Under the pieces are notes generated by a model. That model was not told the origin of the DNA. It did no database searches and saw only the letters and a list, made by a program, of their open reading frames with translations. From Rhodeus uyekii (Eukaryota > Chordata > Actinopteri > Cypriniformes > Acheilognathidae): a DNA stretch of 64,000 nt. Below, one piece after another: positions 11,690-23,513 of the stretch. Position numbers and translations under genes: made by a program. Within the stretch, counting starts at the first letter, position 1, and each line of letters opens with the position of its first letter. Location: positions 1,552,501-1,616,500 of the forward strand of contig JAWRVZ010000040.1 in NCBI GenBank assembly GCA_037043235.1, written 5' to 3'.

Positions 11690-14600
11690 GTTTTACTGAT
11701 CGGATAGCTATGTTACTGTTCCACACCTAGCAACATTACTGTGCCTTTGAAAAATCTAATCTTAAATCTAATCTTAAATTCCTGCGCTATATGCAAATTC
11801 AATGGCGTTCATGTCAATGAAAGCAAGATATGAGCTTCATTTTGCTTCTCATCAGCTAATTTCAAGATCAAAGACAGCAACTGGAGAGAGCAGCATCTGC
11901 ACTGGAAAGATAAAGTGTCACTACTTTTAATGAAGATGATGACTATGTGTTGAGATTCAGGATGTGATGCTGAACTTTCAGTGCTGGGCTAAATGCACTT
12001 GTTGTGCGTAACCTAAATATGATCTGAGAACTCGTGAAGAGCTTTTAAAATGTGTAAAGGAGTAAAAAAAAATGCATGAGCATTCTGTCTTTTTTCAGGA
12101 TATCTTCCATTTCTGGTTCATTTAAATGTCTTTGGTTCGTTTTGCATTCATATTTCATTCAAACTGCACCAGAGTTTTTTGGAGTTCTTCCCATCTTTTG
12201 GCATTATTCACACCTATTCAAATGAACTACCGGTACACTAACAGCAATCACACCAGGGTTTGTTTTAATCGAACCAAACATGCCAGTTGTGAACACTTCA
12301 AGGTGTGAACCCTTATTCACAGACTTCAATAGTTTTATAACAGCTTGTTTTATTACCTCAAAATTCAGTTAAATTCACATTTATTTGTGTAGTGCTTTTC
12401 ACAATACATATAGTTTCAAAGCAGCTTTATAAAAAATATAGATCTGAAAGAAGGTACTTTATCTGAATTAAATACACGTCTCACGCTTTTGCTCACGTGC
12501 CAGCAATTAGCACTACTGTGTGCCATAGGTTGCAGAACCTTGTTTTAAACCATTCCAGGAAAAAGAGAATCAATTCAGTACTTGCATGCCATTACACAAC
12601 TGAGCTGTGTTTCAGATAGCACACAAACACCAAATTGATTCCTCTTTCGCATCTCTTTGCGTTTGAACAGACACGTACATACAAAATGCTCAAAATACCC
12701 ATCTTGTCAAGTGTTCTCTTAAATGCACTTGGTTAAATCTGAAGTGAAAACAGTTGAGAAAGAAATTAGATGTTTCATATTGGATGTCTTAAAGTGACAG
12801 CAGTCTATAAATACCTGCTGCTCTCTGTTAATGTTAATTCAACACCACAGTTTTAGCAAAAATGAATCTATCAAAGTTAGAATATGTCAGGAAAGAACTG
12901 AAATCTATACGATAATGAAAACCTCTGCTCCAATTATTTAAGTGTTGTTTTTTGTTGCTACAAAAGTTGCGGTATAATCTTCACCCACCTCACGTTCATG
13001 AAAGGAATGAATAATCTCTGAAGAGGGTAATACTTCATGCCCTCACACACACACACACACACTGATTCTGTGAGACTGAGAATTAGGCCAGTGTGCTGTC
13101 AGCAGTTTGGAGACCCATAGAGACACTCTGGTTCCCTAAGTCAGCAGTGTAAGCCCGGCCAGAGGTGCAGCCACTCCGTCTTAGCCTGAAAATTTAGTCG
13201 ACTGCTATGCAGAAAGCATTTAATAGCCTTTTATTTTGTGTTTTCATCTTAGTGTCTTTGCACCACAGAGTCCAGGGAATATTCTGTTTAATACAAGTTA
13301 CTCTATCAACTGCATTTGTAGACAACTTATTTTGACTTGTCTCATGTTTATAAATATATAAATATAATTAATATCTATATATTTTTTATGATTAGAAGGT
13401 GATTTATATTGTGTAACATGTACATTTCTCAATTTTTTATTTCGTAAACATGCAAACAATATTGATTGTAACTATTTGAATACTGAGAACAGTTAAAACC
13501 CCAGCTGTCAGTGTAATGTCATGTTTACTCTGATTGCAGATAACAGTAACAGATCAAAGCCATCTATGATGTTTTTTTAAATGTCAAAATAATTTAGATC
13601 TAGTCTGTTTCATTATGGCTTTGTTCTGTGACTATTTCAGCCATTAGAACTGATTTTTCTTGTCAGTTAATTAGCTTGTGCTAATGAAGCTGAATGATGG
13701 CGTTTAATAGTATTTAATGAGAAAATAGTGGAGTGCATTATGTATAAAAATAGTGTATAGTATTTGAAGATTAAAATTCAATTTCCAACCATAGATCATT
13801 TGAGTACAGCCGTATCACTGAATGGCATGAATAGCTTGGCTAGTTCATTCTTAATTGTAATTGATTTATCTTTTAAATAAACAAAAACATTTATTTTGTG
13901 TCGGACGTTATGGAACTTATGAATATATTAATAAATATTATTTATTTATTTTTTTACACAAAAAATCCATTGTTAAAATGGATTTTTAATTTATATTTTT
14001 ACTTGTGTTGCAGCAATAACATTTTGATTTTTGAACTTTTAAAACGGTATCAAAGTTAATGCCGTCAGATATCATAAAATGTTATTAGCATAATGACTTT
14101 ATTATTATTATAAGACACTTTTATATTCCACTTCTACCACATAGTTCTCTCCTTTTGTATCACTTTTTCCTCTGAAGCTCCAGCCATCTCTGTGCTCAAT
14201 GAGATTGAGAAAAGCGCCCTTCCTGCTCACCCGTCCACATGGCTGAAGTAGCTGTCAGCAACTGAGTGTCACTGAACGGGCAGCTGATGGAGGCACTGCA
14301 CTTTTTGTCCTCTCCTGAGATAGCCACACGCCCACAGCCAGAGCTGACAGCAGAAAGTGACACAGAGTGAAGCAAACTGAGCCAAGCACAAACCCCTGCA
14401 GCACTCCTGATGTGTGCTCAAAGGAAAGGAGCTTCTAGAGCTGCAACACTGTTGCTTAGTTAAGGTCAAGTTGACATTTTGGTAGTCTCGGCCTCAGACA
14501 TACGCCTACAGTCCATTCACTACCATCTAATGCATATTGCACTCGAAACTGGACAGTATTTTCTTGATTTGGCAAGCTTTAAAGTGATTGGCCGCTATTT

Positions 14601-14896
14601 GGTTGATACAAGTGCTTTATATATATTTTTTTAATCTAGGAATAAAACTCTAAAGATGGAATACAATTGTTTTAAAGGCTATTTAAATGAAATTTGGCAT
14701 CAATTTTATGATGTACAGTACGAAAAAGTAATATTGCTGAAGGGTAATATGTTAAATGTTGGAAATGACTGTGCAATATCGGCCAGTATATGGTAGACTG
14801 ATATGGGTTTATAAATGTATGTTTATTTTAAGTACTAAATTGTACTAAAATAGAAATTATTTGTATGCATCTTTTACTCTATTTCTGAGCATACAC
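11690..14896. other. Noncoding stretch with one dispersed-repeat fragment
   Basis: Mostly AT-rich unique-looking DNA. About 12365-12460 (CATTTATTTGTGTAGTGCTT, CACAATACAT, TTTCAAAGCAGCTTTA) resembles a short repeat common in otophysan fish; this is from memory of the family and unconfirmed. A short CA tract is at 13043-13062. No gene was recognised. Confidence 0.35.
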
Positions 14897-15426
14897 TTGT
14901 ACATACACTTTATATGTTTGCTAACAACAAAAGGCATATGTGCACCAAATAACAGCAGAGATTTACCAGTACAATAAAAAACACCTTCGATTCTCGATAC
15001 AAACCTTTATTTATAATCTCCAACATTGCAAACACAATTTCACTCACAGCGTAAACAGTCACAACCACACAAAACATTCGCTCAAAACATAGTCATTTTG
15101 CAAGGCTTGATTTTTCTTCTACGGCTGCAGAACTGTAAGTAAAGCGTCACTGACAGAGCGACCATATGGACCGCGATCCACGTGCAGCGCAAACTCAACG
15201 CATGCGCAGTGAACTAGGTACGATCATTAGTCATGAGATAACCATGTGAAATGGCGAATTTGTCCCTCTTTTGTGCTCGAGATATCAGGGTTCGGCGACA
15301 TAAAATAATCGACATAACCCATTAGAAAATGCAAAGACAAATAGGGAGTTTGGCAGTTCCACTTCAAAAACGTCGACATAATAGGGTTGGCGAGTTAACC
15401 GAGGTCGAGATAAGTGAACTCCACTG
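14897..15426 (-). mobile_element. Tigger-like element (same family as 2362), partial, reverse orientation
   Basis: The right end GATAAGTGAACTCCACTG (15426) followed by TA is the reverse complement of the left end at 2362 and 60025. Interior blocks such as CACTTCAAAAACGTCGACATA, GTGCTCGAGATATCAGGG, GCATGCGCAGTGAACTAGG and TTGCTAACAACAAAAGGCATA match the other copies in reverse. The part corresponding to the distal end is missing, so only about 530 bp are present. Confidence 0.75.
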
Positions 15427-15428
15427 TA

Positions 15429-18400
15429 TATGACTTTACATTATCTAGCAAATTTAATTTAGACCTGCCCTTAAACTATTTTTATTTTATTTATTTTTTA
15501 AACACACACACACACAAAACTGAAGTTGGTGACTTTGCATGTCTATTAGACTTACTGTCAAAATGGGTGGTTTTTGGCCAGAATAATTCTCGGCTGTTTT
15601 ACTGCAGAGGTTTGATTGCTGTATAAGCAGTATGGTTAGTGGCAGATAACACCATAGTGCAATTCATTTGCTGGAATCAGAATGGTTTCATGGTTGGGGG
15701 TTTGAAAGATGGTTCGAGGGAGGTATCTAAATCTAGGCCACTGCACAATGGGTTGAGGATTTGGCCACTCTGCCTCACTGTCTCACTCTACTCTCTGCAG
15801 AGTGTCATCTGACTGCTGTAATTTCATTAAGCTGTGAGCCCTCAGCTTACATTGGGAAGTGCAACACTTGCTAATTGGGAACAAGCATTAGCCAAAGCTT
15901 GTCTTGTCTACTGATTTGAAAGGGGAGAGACAGTGATCGCCCCCTAGTGCTGAAAATCCCTGGGGTTAAGGAAGCAGTGAGATCATGTGGCATCAAAGCA
16001 CTGAGTGTGTTTTAATTGGGACAAGAGGATTTATTGAAGCCAGCTTCTAGCAAGATGAGTCGGATATTGGAAGAGATTGCTAATAACAGCTTTAAGGCAT
16101 GCCTGTGGGTTAATGTCAGTTATTCTCGGCACATTAGGCTGCTCTAAACAGAAATCTTAAAACTTAAAGAAACTATTTTATCAAACTTTTTAAGGTATGT
16201 TCGTAATGATTTGTTGTCGTATCCTAATTTCTGCTACAAATATTCATATTTTATCCCAGAAGAACTAAGATGAAAGTTCATAGTTTGAATATAAACACCG
16301 ATGACCATGGAAGCGATCACCTTTTGAAAGTAACATGGTGCTTCAAATAACAATTATATCGATTACATTGTTTTGCTACCACGTGATGACGGGATTTTTT
16401 AAATTATGTATTTGTCATTGAATCATTCAGTTTGTCAGGCAGATTCATTCAGTAATGAAACAAGTGAAGTATATAAGTAACTATTAGAAGTACACTGCAG
16501 CAGATAACTTGTGTGTCTGTTAACACTGTCATCTCTATTTGAAACGATCAAAACATTGTGATTCTCAATTGATCCAGAGTCGTACAGCTCTACCCCTTAC
16601 AAACGTGATTTCATGTTCTTGGATCAACATTTCAGTCAGTCAGTTTTCGTGAAGTTTTAGTCTTACAACCAGGGGTTGGTGCTTCCACATCAGTTCCTTC
16701 CAACTTATGGGTAGGCTTAGGTTTAAGGATAGGGACAGGGTTTGGACTAAAGTTTTAGACAGGAATGTCGTTCCAGGATCAGCTAAATATGGGATCCAGG
16801 AATATGTCTGTCTTGGCAAAATCACAGTGACCTACAAATTATATCTTGACTGCTGTGGTGGGACATTTTACAGATCCCTTAGTTTCTATTTCTGTGCTGT
16901 CACACCATAGTCTTATTGATCCAAAACTTAGTTCCTCATATCTAACATCAAAAATATTTAGATTTGAATGCATTTTTAACTGGGAATAGGGGTTTTGATA
17001 AAACCTTTAACTGGAGTTATGTTGGTTTAGCTAAATAATTTTCTTTTACATGCGTTATGTGAATAGTCACTGCTCTTAGTATTATTTCTGTTAGCCTCAC
17101 TCTGTTTCCAGAAGCAAAATGAAAGACAGAAGCTTTAAATTTTCAAAAGGCAGCAGAATTACACAGAGAATCAAGTTTTGCTTCTTTTGTGATGTTTGTC
17201 GGCTGAACGCCAGGAAACACTCAGAAATGAAAAAAGCTTTTCAGTTCAGTTTTGGGTCAAACTTTTCTTGTGTTCCATCATAAATAAGCATAATAAGTAA
17301 ACAGTAGGTGTAAACACATAGAAATAGTATTGCCTTAACATTAAATGGGTTCAACAGCAGTTCATTTATTAAAAGCTTCAGGTTTTTCCTTTTTGTGCTG
17401 TCTTGGGGCATATGTCTTCTCTCTATGTCCTTTTTTCATTTGTTAAATCCTCTTCTGTTGACTGAATGATGAAATGAGGATGCAACCTCATTACACCTCC
17501 CACGACTCCCCAAACAAAGCTTTGCCTGTTTTTAGTTATTCATAGGGAAGCTTAAACTAAATGTAATTTTAAACTAGAATTTAAATAATATGATTTTGTC
17601 CTTTTCCGTGCAAAACCTAAGTGCTACAAAACTCAAAACTCTGTGCTACACTAAGTGTTTTGTTCTGGGTCATTAATAAGCGACTTTGTTTCCTGCCACT
17701 CAGTGCTGCTGAATATGGTAGTATGGGGAAAAGTGTTCTGTTTTTCCCAAATTGTGAGCAAGCCAAAAATAATGGCAAGTAAACACATGTGCCTATCGAG
17801 TTTTCCTTTTGGAATGGACAAACTGCAAAATCAGTGTGGTCTTATTCATGAGAAAATGTCTTTTACAAGCTAGTTCTTTTAAGGAATAATTTAAAAAGAC
17901 TGAAAAACTTTGCACTAGTCGAAAACAAAATGTAGGGGGTGTATTAAGGTTGAATGGAACACTTTTTGCCATTGATCGTCAAAAAGTGTCCCAAGTCCAC
18001 CTGAATTCACTTACCTAAGGTTTGTAAAATTGAAATGACATGTTTTATAAATTAAATTTTATATTTATTTTGTAAAGGTAATTCACAGTTGTAAAGTGAC
18101 ATGACTGATGGATATTTTCTATGTACAAGGCGCAGATGCGATTAATCAATTTTATTATTTATTCATATGATCATATAGTTGTTGCAGCCCTAATTGCCTT
18201 ATAGCAAACACATATTGATCGCTGCAGTTCCACGTACTTGTGTGAAGCTTAAGGTCACAGTTCTATTTTTATTTGCTCAGTCAGTGGCAAAAATGCAACA
18301 TTTTCCCCTAGTGCTCCAAAAGGAATCAAAGGTTGTATGGTTAAGGGTCCACAGGCACCTTGTTTTTTTGCTTTTTCCCATCTAAGCTGAGCTGTCATGA

Positions 18401-18888
18401 TGTCAAAACTAGTCTCCAGTCAGTTTAACACTGTTCAACTGACTCTGACCTTCCCAGACACTCTTATCCCTCAGATAACTGCCTTGCTTCTCTCTTTATG
18501 TCATCTGCGGTGGACGTAAAGTGTTCTGTGTGGGCAGTGGTCGTCATTATGGGTGTCATCTGCAATGTTTATCATCTGTACTTAGAGAATCGTTTTAAAG
18601 GCATTGGACTGCAATGAAAGTGAGGGATTGGTGAGTGCTTGTGAACAGCAGTTTCTTGTTTAATGGGCATTTTAAAGAATTTTGTCATGGTTTTCAATCA
18701 CATCTTGATTGGAAGTGAGACCCGGGATTAAATGATGCTATCAAACTCTGCTGCAGTAACAGTTGCAGATAGGATCGTGAAGGATGGAAGTTAAACCTCA
18801 CCTTGGACAAGAGAAGGGGAGAGTGGTGTATTCAAGATTATAGGCCAAAATCTAGAGGACAAAGACAAGAGTTTAAGCAAAAAATGTT
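15429..18888. other. Noncoding stretch, no recognised element
   Basis: It contains a short CA tract near 15502-15516 and otherwise AT-rich sequence. Open frames of 60-70 codons show no domain. The 16707-16910 region is moderately GC-balanced, but no splice-supported exon was found. Nothing can be named. Confidence 0.35.
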
Positions 18889-18963
18889 CAGGTCATTTAA
18901 ATTGTTTGATTGTGATACTTTAAAACTATTTTCAGGTCATTTAAATTGTTTGATTGTGATACT
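18889..18963 (+). repeat. Two direct copies of a 32-bp sequence (43-bp period)
   Basis: The block beginning TTCAGGTCATTTAAATTG occurs at 18889 and again 43 bp later, identical through GATTGTGATACTT, with a short A/T-rich joint between. It is a simple local tandem duplication with no coding meaning. Confidence 0.9.
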
Positions 18964-19880
18964 TGATACTCGTCTGAAACGAGTATCCGGTACGAATAAA
19001 GCACTTTTGCAGCGTATGAGTATTATACGAGTAATATGAGTCAATATCTGTGCTCGTATTGAATAAAGACTCTCGGATTGTGTCTGCGATGGGCTAGTCA
19101 CAGCGCCCCTCCCCTACACATGCAGATTTGCTGTTTCCCACTCTGCTCATTTACGCATGGAACACTGAGAAGAGAACAGCTCTCTTTCTCTCTCTGTCTC
19201 TCCCTCAGTCACTCAAGTCCGCGGGTTTTTTCCGTTAACATTTAGGGTTTTCGGTTTGTTTGTAGTACTTCTTAACCAGTAGAGTTCTGGTAAACGTGGG
19301 GTTTGTTCAGACGTGGTGCTTGGTAGAATGCAACTAGCCTGCCTGTCGGAGATAAGAATTTTTTTTTGTTTTTTTTTACTGTCTTTTTGCTCTAACCAGT
19401 TTTTTGACTCCACGCAAAAAAATAAAGTAGTGGTATAAAAACTATAACAAATTAATTAGCCACACTCACACATACCTGGCGTGAAGAAAAAAAATCACAC
19501 TGATCATAAAAAAAATTTAAAGTTAATAAAAGTAATGTTTAGATGAAAACTCTTGTTCATTACATTTTCCTTCATAATTGCCACTGCATGTGTTGTATTC
19601 ATTGTTGCAAAACTTCTGTATATAGTTTGTTATCGTGATCAAAACCATTGATCTGAAACTCAATGCTGATGCTTTCATGTAAATAGTTTTCTAATCAGCA
19701 ATAAATATAACAATTTCTGATCAACCTATATCAATTGCATGATTAAAGATAACATACCAGTTAAAGCCGGTTTCAAGACAACCCGACCACTTCCGGGTTA
19801 GGCCCCGCCCAGTCCGAGTATAGATACAGATAATTAATATGGTTTACAGATAGAGATAATGCTGTACTCGCTCATCCCTA
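18964..19880. mobile_element. Possible hAT-like element, one end visible
   Basis: The right boundary GTACTCGCTCATCCCTA (about 19880) resembles the TAGGGATGAGCGAGTAC end of fish hAT-type repeats. The interior has several CGAGTA/TACTCG motifs (18968-19040) and a GC-rich GGCCCCGCCC stretch near 19801. I found no convincing left terminal repeat and no transposase. The left boundary is only the start of the TACTCG-rich sequence. Confidence 0.3.
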
Positions 19881-22008
19881 CAATTCACTATAGAGTTTTG
19901 CATACGTGAAATTTTATCCATTCTCAAGACCAATGAAGGCCTTGACAATGGTCAAAATGTTATGTTTTTAATCAATAAAGTTGGATTTAGTTGAGGAATA
20001 GACAGTAGAGTTCACAGACAGTTCACACGGTATAACTTTCTCAGAGATGTTCCCATTGTTTTGCATAATCTAAACATGAACGTTTGGGATTTCATTTAAA
20101 ATTACTACTTTGCTGTAGGTTTTCTGCTCTCTGTCGGATGAGAGCACTGAAGCGAGACCTGAGTAAAACTCATTCACCAATAACTGGAATGATGAAAAAG
20201 GCTCAGTAAACTGTTGGACAGATGTAATACTCTGTGTTGCGCATGCACAATATATCTTCTCTTTGTTCTGCAACAGTTATTAACTTTTATAAAACAACTC
20301 CTTTTTAAGAAAAAAAAATTCCAATACTATTACAGCAGACAGACTGTTTTTAAATTGGAGATCAGTAACACACATATTCTCTTTAGTTTTCTCATATCAC
20401 TTTGTTTCTTTTTTCAGTCCTGCTGCAGAATGCTGACAGCTTAAATAAAAACCCACTAATTGGCACATTTGTCCGTATTTTTTCAAAATGCACTAAAATG
20501 CTGTTAGTGGTAGACCAGAAAAAATGCAAAGAAAGCGAGAGAGAAAGAAATGAGGACTGTGTGTTAGAGCTGAGACGTTGAACTGTCGTACAATAAATTT
20601 AAAGGTGTAATCAGGAGAGGGTGAGTCACCTGTCAATGATATTGGCTTAACTGGCGGGTGTTTACAGAGCCAGGTGCGCTGAGATAATGTACTGCCTCCC
20701 AGCTCCCGTCCTCCATGCTCTTCCTCTATGACAGATGGGTGATAAATATGCTTGTATCTAATTAAATCAGTAGAGGTTATTGGGATCAATCCATCTCACC
20801 TGCCCCTCCCCACTTGCCCACTCCTGTAGACCTATCAGCCATTAATCTCAGCTTTGTTTTATGTCCCGATAATGTCGACGCTTCTTCCTGCCGTGAATTG
20901 CATCTACTTGATTACAGCTGTGATGCTGCCACCTGGCACCCTGTTTTTTGTTGGTTTAAAAGGTTAAAAAAGAGCCTGTCATTGGTTGCACTGTGACACG
21001 TTTCCTGTAAAACTTTAGTATCATGCAGCTTTTTTTGACTCTCTGATTTCCTGCAAATTACTATTATTATTTTTCTCTAAACAGTTGAGTGTGTAACAAA
21101 GTTTGCAGGGAAAAAATATGTATGACATTTCTGCATAATTTGGTCAAATTTATTCGGATATTTAATGAACCATAGTAGGCAAATATGGCCTTTATTGAAC
21201 ACACTGTTTAAACTTTTCATTTGTCTCCTTATGGAAGTCAGTGAGTGCTACCTGAAAATAAAATGAAGCCTTAAATTATTAGTTAATACAAAAATAATTA
21301 GTAGTAGTAGTTATAGGTAGTTAGTTATTAGTTGTAGGTATTTATAATAAATGCATTATTTTATATAATAATTTACAAATTTCTTATTCATTTGCCAGTT
21401 CGATTTTCACAAAATCACACAAAATAAATGTACTGTTAAATGTGTCTATGTGGTTATTTACATGTTTTTATTTATTTTATTTATACAGCACTCCAAATGA
21501 AATCCTGCATATTTATATTGAGACAATCAGAAAAGAGCTGATTTAGTCACAATAAATGAGTTATGGTAGGTTAGTTTTCCAGTTTCAAACCGTCTTTGGT
21601 CATGTTTGAATGAGCTTCAAACCTCATAGAGGAAACTGTCCTCATATGTCTACACGTTTAAAGACTACTGTCATCGCTCAGAGATGAGAGATCTGCTCTG
21701 TACTGATCACTTACCTCTTATTCCAAGCACACATGTTTGTTCTTCCTGCTGCTCCTGCAATTGCGATGAACTTCAGTGCTGTATTTCAGTTCAGCCTCAT
21801 GAGAATAACAACAAAGGCTAGAATTCCAGCAGATAAACGCCTGATAGCTGCAGCTTTTCAACCGTAGCGACATATAAACCAGTGACTCCTCTTGAGCTTT
21901 TTTTTCTGAGGAAAAGCACTGGATTAGGATAATAATAAAGGTAAGGAATAGGGCATAGCTGAAAATAAATCCAGTCACTAAAATTCACCCTTAAAGTAAA
22001 AGGGTGTA
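19881..22008. other. Noncoding stretch including a candidate conserved element
   Basis: Positions 20580-20960 look less AT-rich and denser in transcription-factor-like motifs (CACCTGTCAAT, ATGACAGATGG, GATAA) than their surroundings, with no open frame of substance. I list this as a candidate enhancer only by composition. The remainder is AT-rich with no recognised repeats. Confidence 0.25.
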
Positions 22009-22615
22009 CAGTAATCCCTCGCCACCTCGTAATCTTTCAAGTTTCGCGGCCTCAGTGTATCGCAGATTTTTCAAAAATATTAATCCAAAAATAAAACGTA
22101 CAAAATACCACCAAATCGGCAGCCGTTTTGTGGAAAGCAGCGTTGTTTCATCGTGATGCTTTGTACACACCCACGGGCACTCAGACAAGGCACGTGAGTG
22201 GTTCCCAGCGCAAGATCGACAAATGAGAGCACAAGTGGAGTGGGAGTCTCTTCGCCTCTCTCAGAAGCAAATGTTGACGATCCAGCACCTGGGATATCTG
22301 ATGGTGAGGCACTTCCCGAACTGATTTAAAGGTCTCATTTACCAGTGCAGTAACACCATCATCATCATTCATCATCACATTCATCGAGCTGCACAGGTCT
22401 GTCATCGTCGTCATTACTGGAGTCAAGTCTTGAGATACAGTAGAACCCCGCTATGCTAAAGCTATAATAAAGCTATGCTTGTTCAGTATTGTCCCTATGG
22501 TTGAAGGGTTACGGCCATATTATTTCGCTATGGTGGACAAGCACATCCCTGCTTCCTACTTCTCAATTATTTCCCTTTTCGTCTCCATTGAGAGCATCTG
22601 CTTCTTCACTTTCAC

Positions 22616-22803
22616 TTTCATCATGCTGCATCGCCATTATTTTGTGCCCAGTTAACATAAACTATTTTCTAATCACTAGCCATGGATGTGAAGATTGTTG
22701 CAAAGCTCTCAGCTCTCAGCAACAATCTTCACATCCATGGCTAGTGATTAGAAAAAAAGTTTGTTAACTGGGCACAAAATAATGGCGATGCAGCACGATG
22801 AAA
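22616..22803. repeat. Near-perfect 85-bp inverted repeat with 17-base loop
   Basis: The left arm is 22616-22701 and the right arm 22719-22803. The arms pair along their length with only a few mismatches (for example CATGATG against CGATG, and an extra A-run near 22755). The loop is 22702-22718. It lies entirely inside the nested element. A transcript across it would form a long hairpin. Confidence 0.9.
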
Positions 22804-22959
22804 ACAAAACTTGAATGCGAAAGCACGGACGAACTGTAGGGTTAGCGTAGCACAGACAAAATAGGAGAGGGACGCCGCTACACAGAGACTGATGGGAGTG
22901 ATGCTGACCAATAGGAGAGCAGGATGCTGCAGCGAAAGCTAGCGTCAGAGCCAGGAGCA

Positions 22960-23033
22960 GTGTTGCCAGATTGGGCGGGTTCCTGGCAGGTTTTAAGCTG
23001 TAGTTGGAAATCTTCAGTCCAATCTGGCAACAA
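22960..23033. mobile_element. Tiny fold-back element inside the nested Tigger-like copy
   Basis: Inverted ends TGTTGCCAGATTGG (22961) and CCAATCTGGCAACA (ending 23032) enclose about 45 bp. The small size and symmetric ends fit a MITE. No clear target duplication was assigned. Confidence 0.6.
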
Positions 23034-23513
23034 TGGCCGGGAGACAGCGAATGGGAGAGCGGGACGATTGGTGTGAGTTTCTGGGTCAGTGGCGCGCGAA
23101 TTTCAAAACAAAACTCGAAAATCGTCGCCTCGGCCGAGATTTCATTTTTCGCATCTCGATCATTTTGTCGTCACTCGGGCGAAAAAAAACCCAGAAATCT
23201 TTTATCGTACGTTGAACTTTTCGTACGTAGAGCGTTTCGTAAGTCGGGGTTCTACTGTACTACTGTCATTGATGAGTGTAGAGCACCATGATACGTATCG
23301 TATAAGAGAGAGTAAATGTATAATATTAATGTTTTATGAGTAACTAGATTTAATTAAAATATATTTAAAGTATAAATATACATATTTTAAACATTCTGGT
23401 ACCTACACACACATATATACGGAAATTCCTAGGGGGCCAACCCTACTTCGCAGATTTTTATCTATCGCGGGGGGTTTCGGTACACATTAACCGCGATAAA
23501 CGAGGGATCACTG

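Larger units (their letters stand above)
22438..23257 (+). mobile_element. Second Tigger-like element nested in the 22009 copy
   Basis: It starts CAGTAGAACCCCGCTATGC and ends CGTAAGTCGGGGTTCTACTG. TA is at 22436-22437 and again at 23258-23259. The first 12 bases of each end (CAGTAGAACCCC) are perfect inverted copies. The interior contains a long hairpin (22616-22803) and a small fold-back element (22960-23033). The ORFs near 23004-23343 have no transposase motif. Confidence 0.85.
22009..23513 (+). mobile_element. Tigger-like element (CAGTAATCCCTCGCC family) carrying a nested element
   Basis: It starts CAGTAATCCCTCGCCACC (22009) and ends AACGAGGGATCACTG (23513), flanked by TA at 22007-22008 and 23514-23515. 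A second copy of the same family lies at 36296-37780. The two share ATTTTTCAAAAATATT, GGCAGCC, GGAAAGCAGCGTTG, CATCGTGATGC, ACACCCAC, TCTCAGAAGCAAATGTTGACG and the tail GGAAATTCCTAGGGGG...CCGCGATAAAC. A different Tigger-like element has inserted at 22438-23257; the 36296 copy preserves the uninterrupted sequence at that point. No intact transposase is visible. Confidence 0.85.

Noticed and set aside
23004..23343. Overlapping 84-95 codon frames as transposase
   Set aside because: No helix-turn-helix or DDE-type text. They overlap the right terminal region of the nested element.
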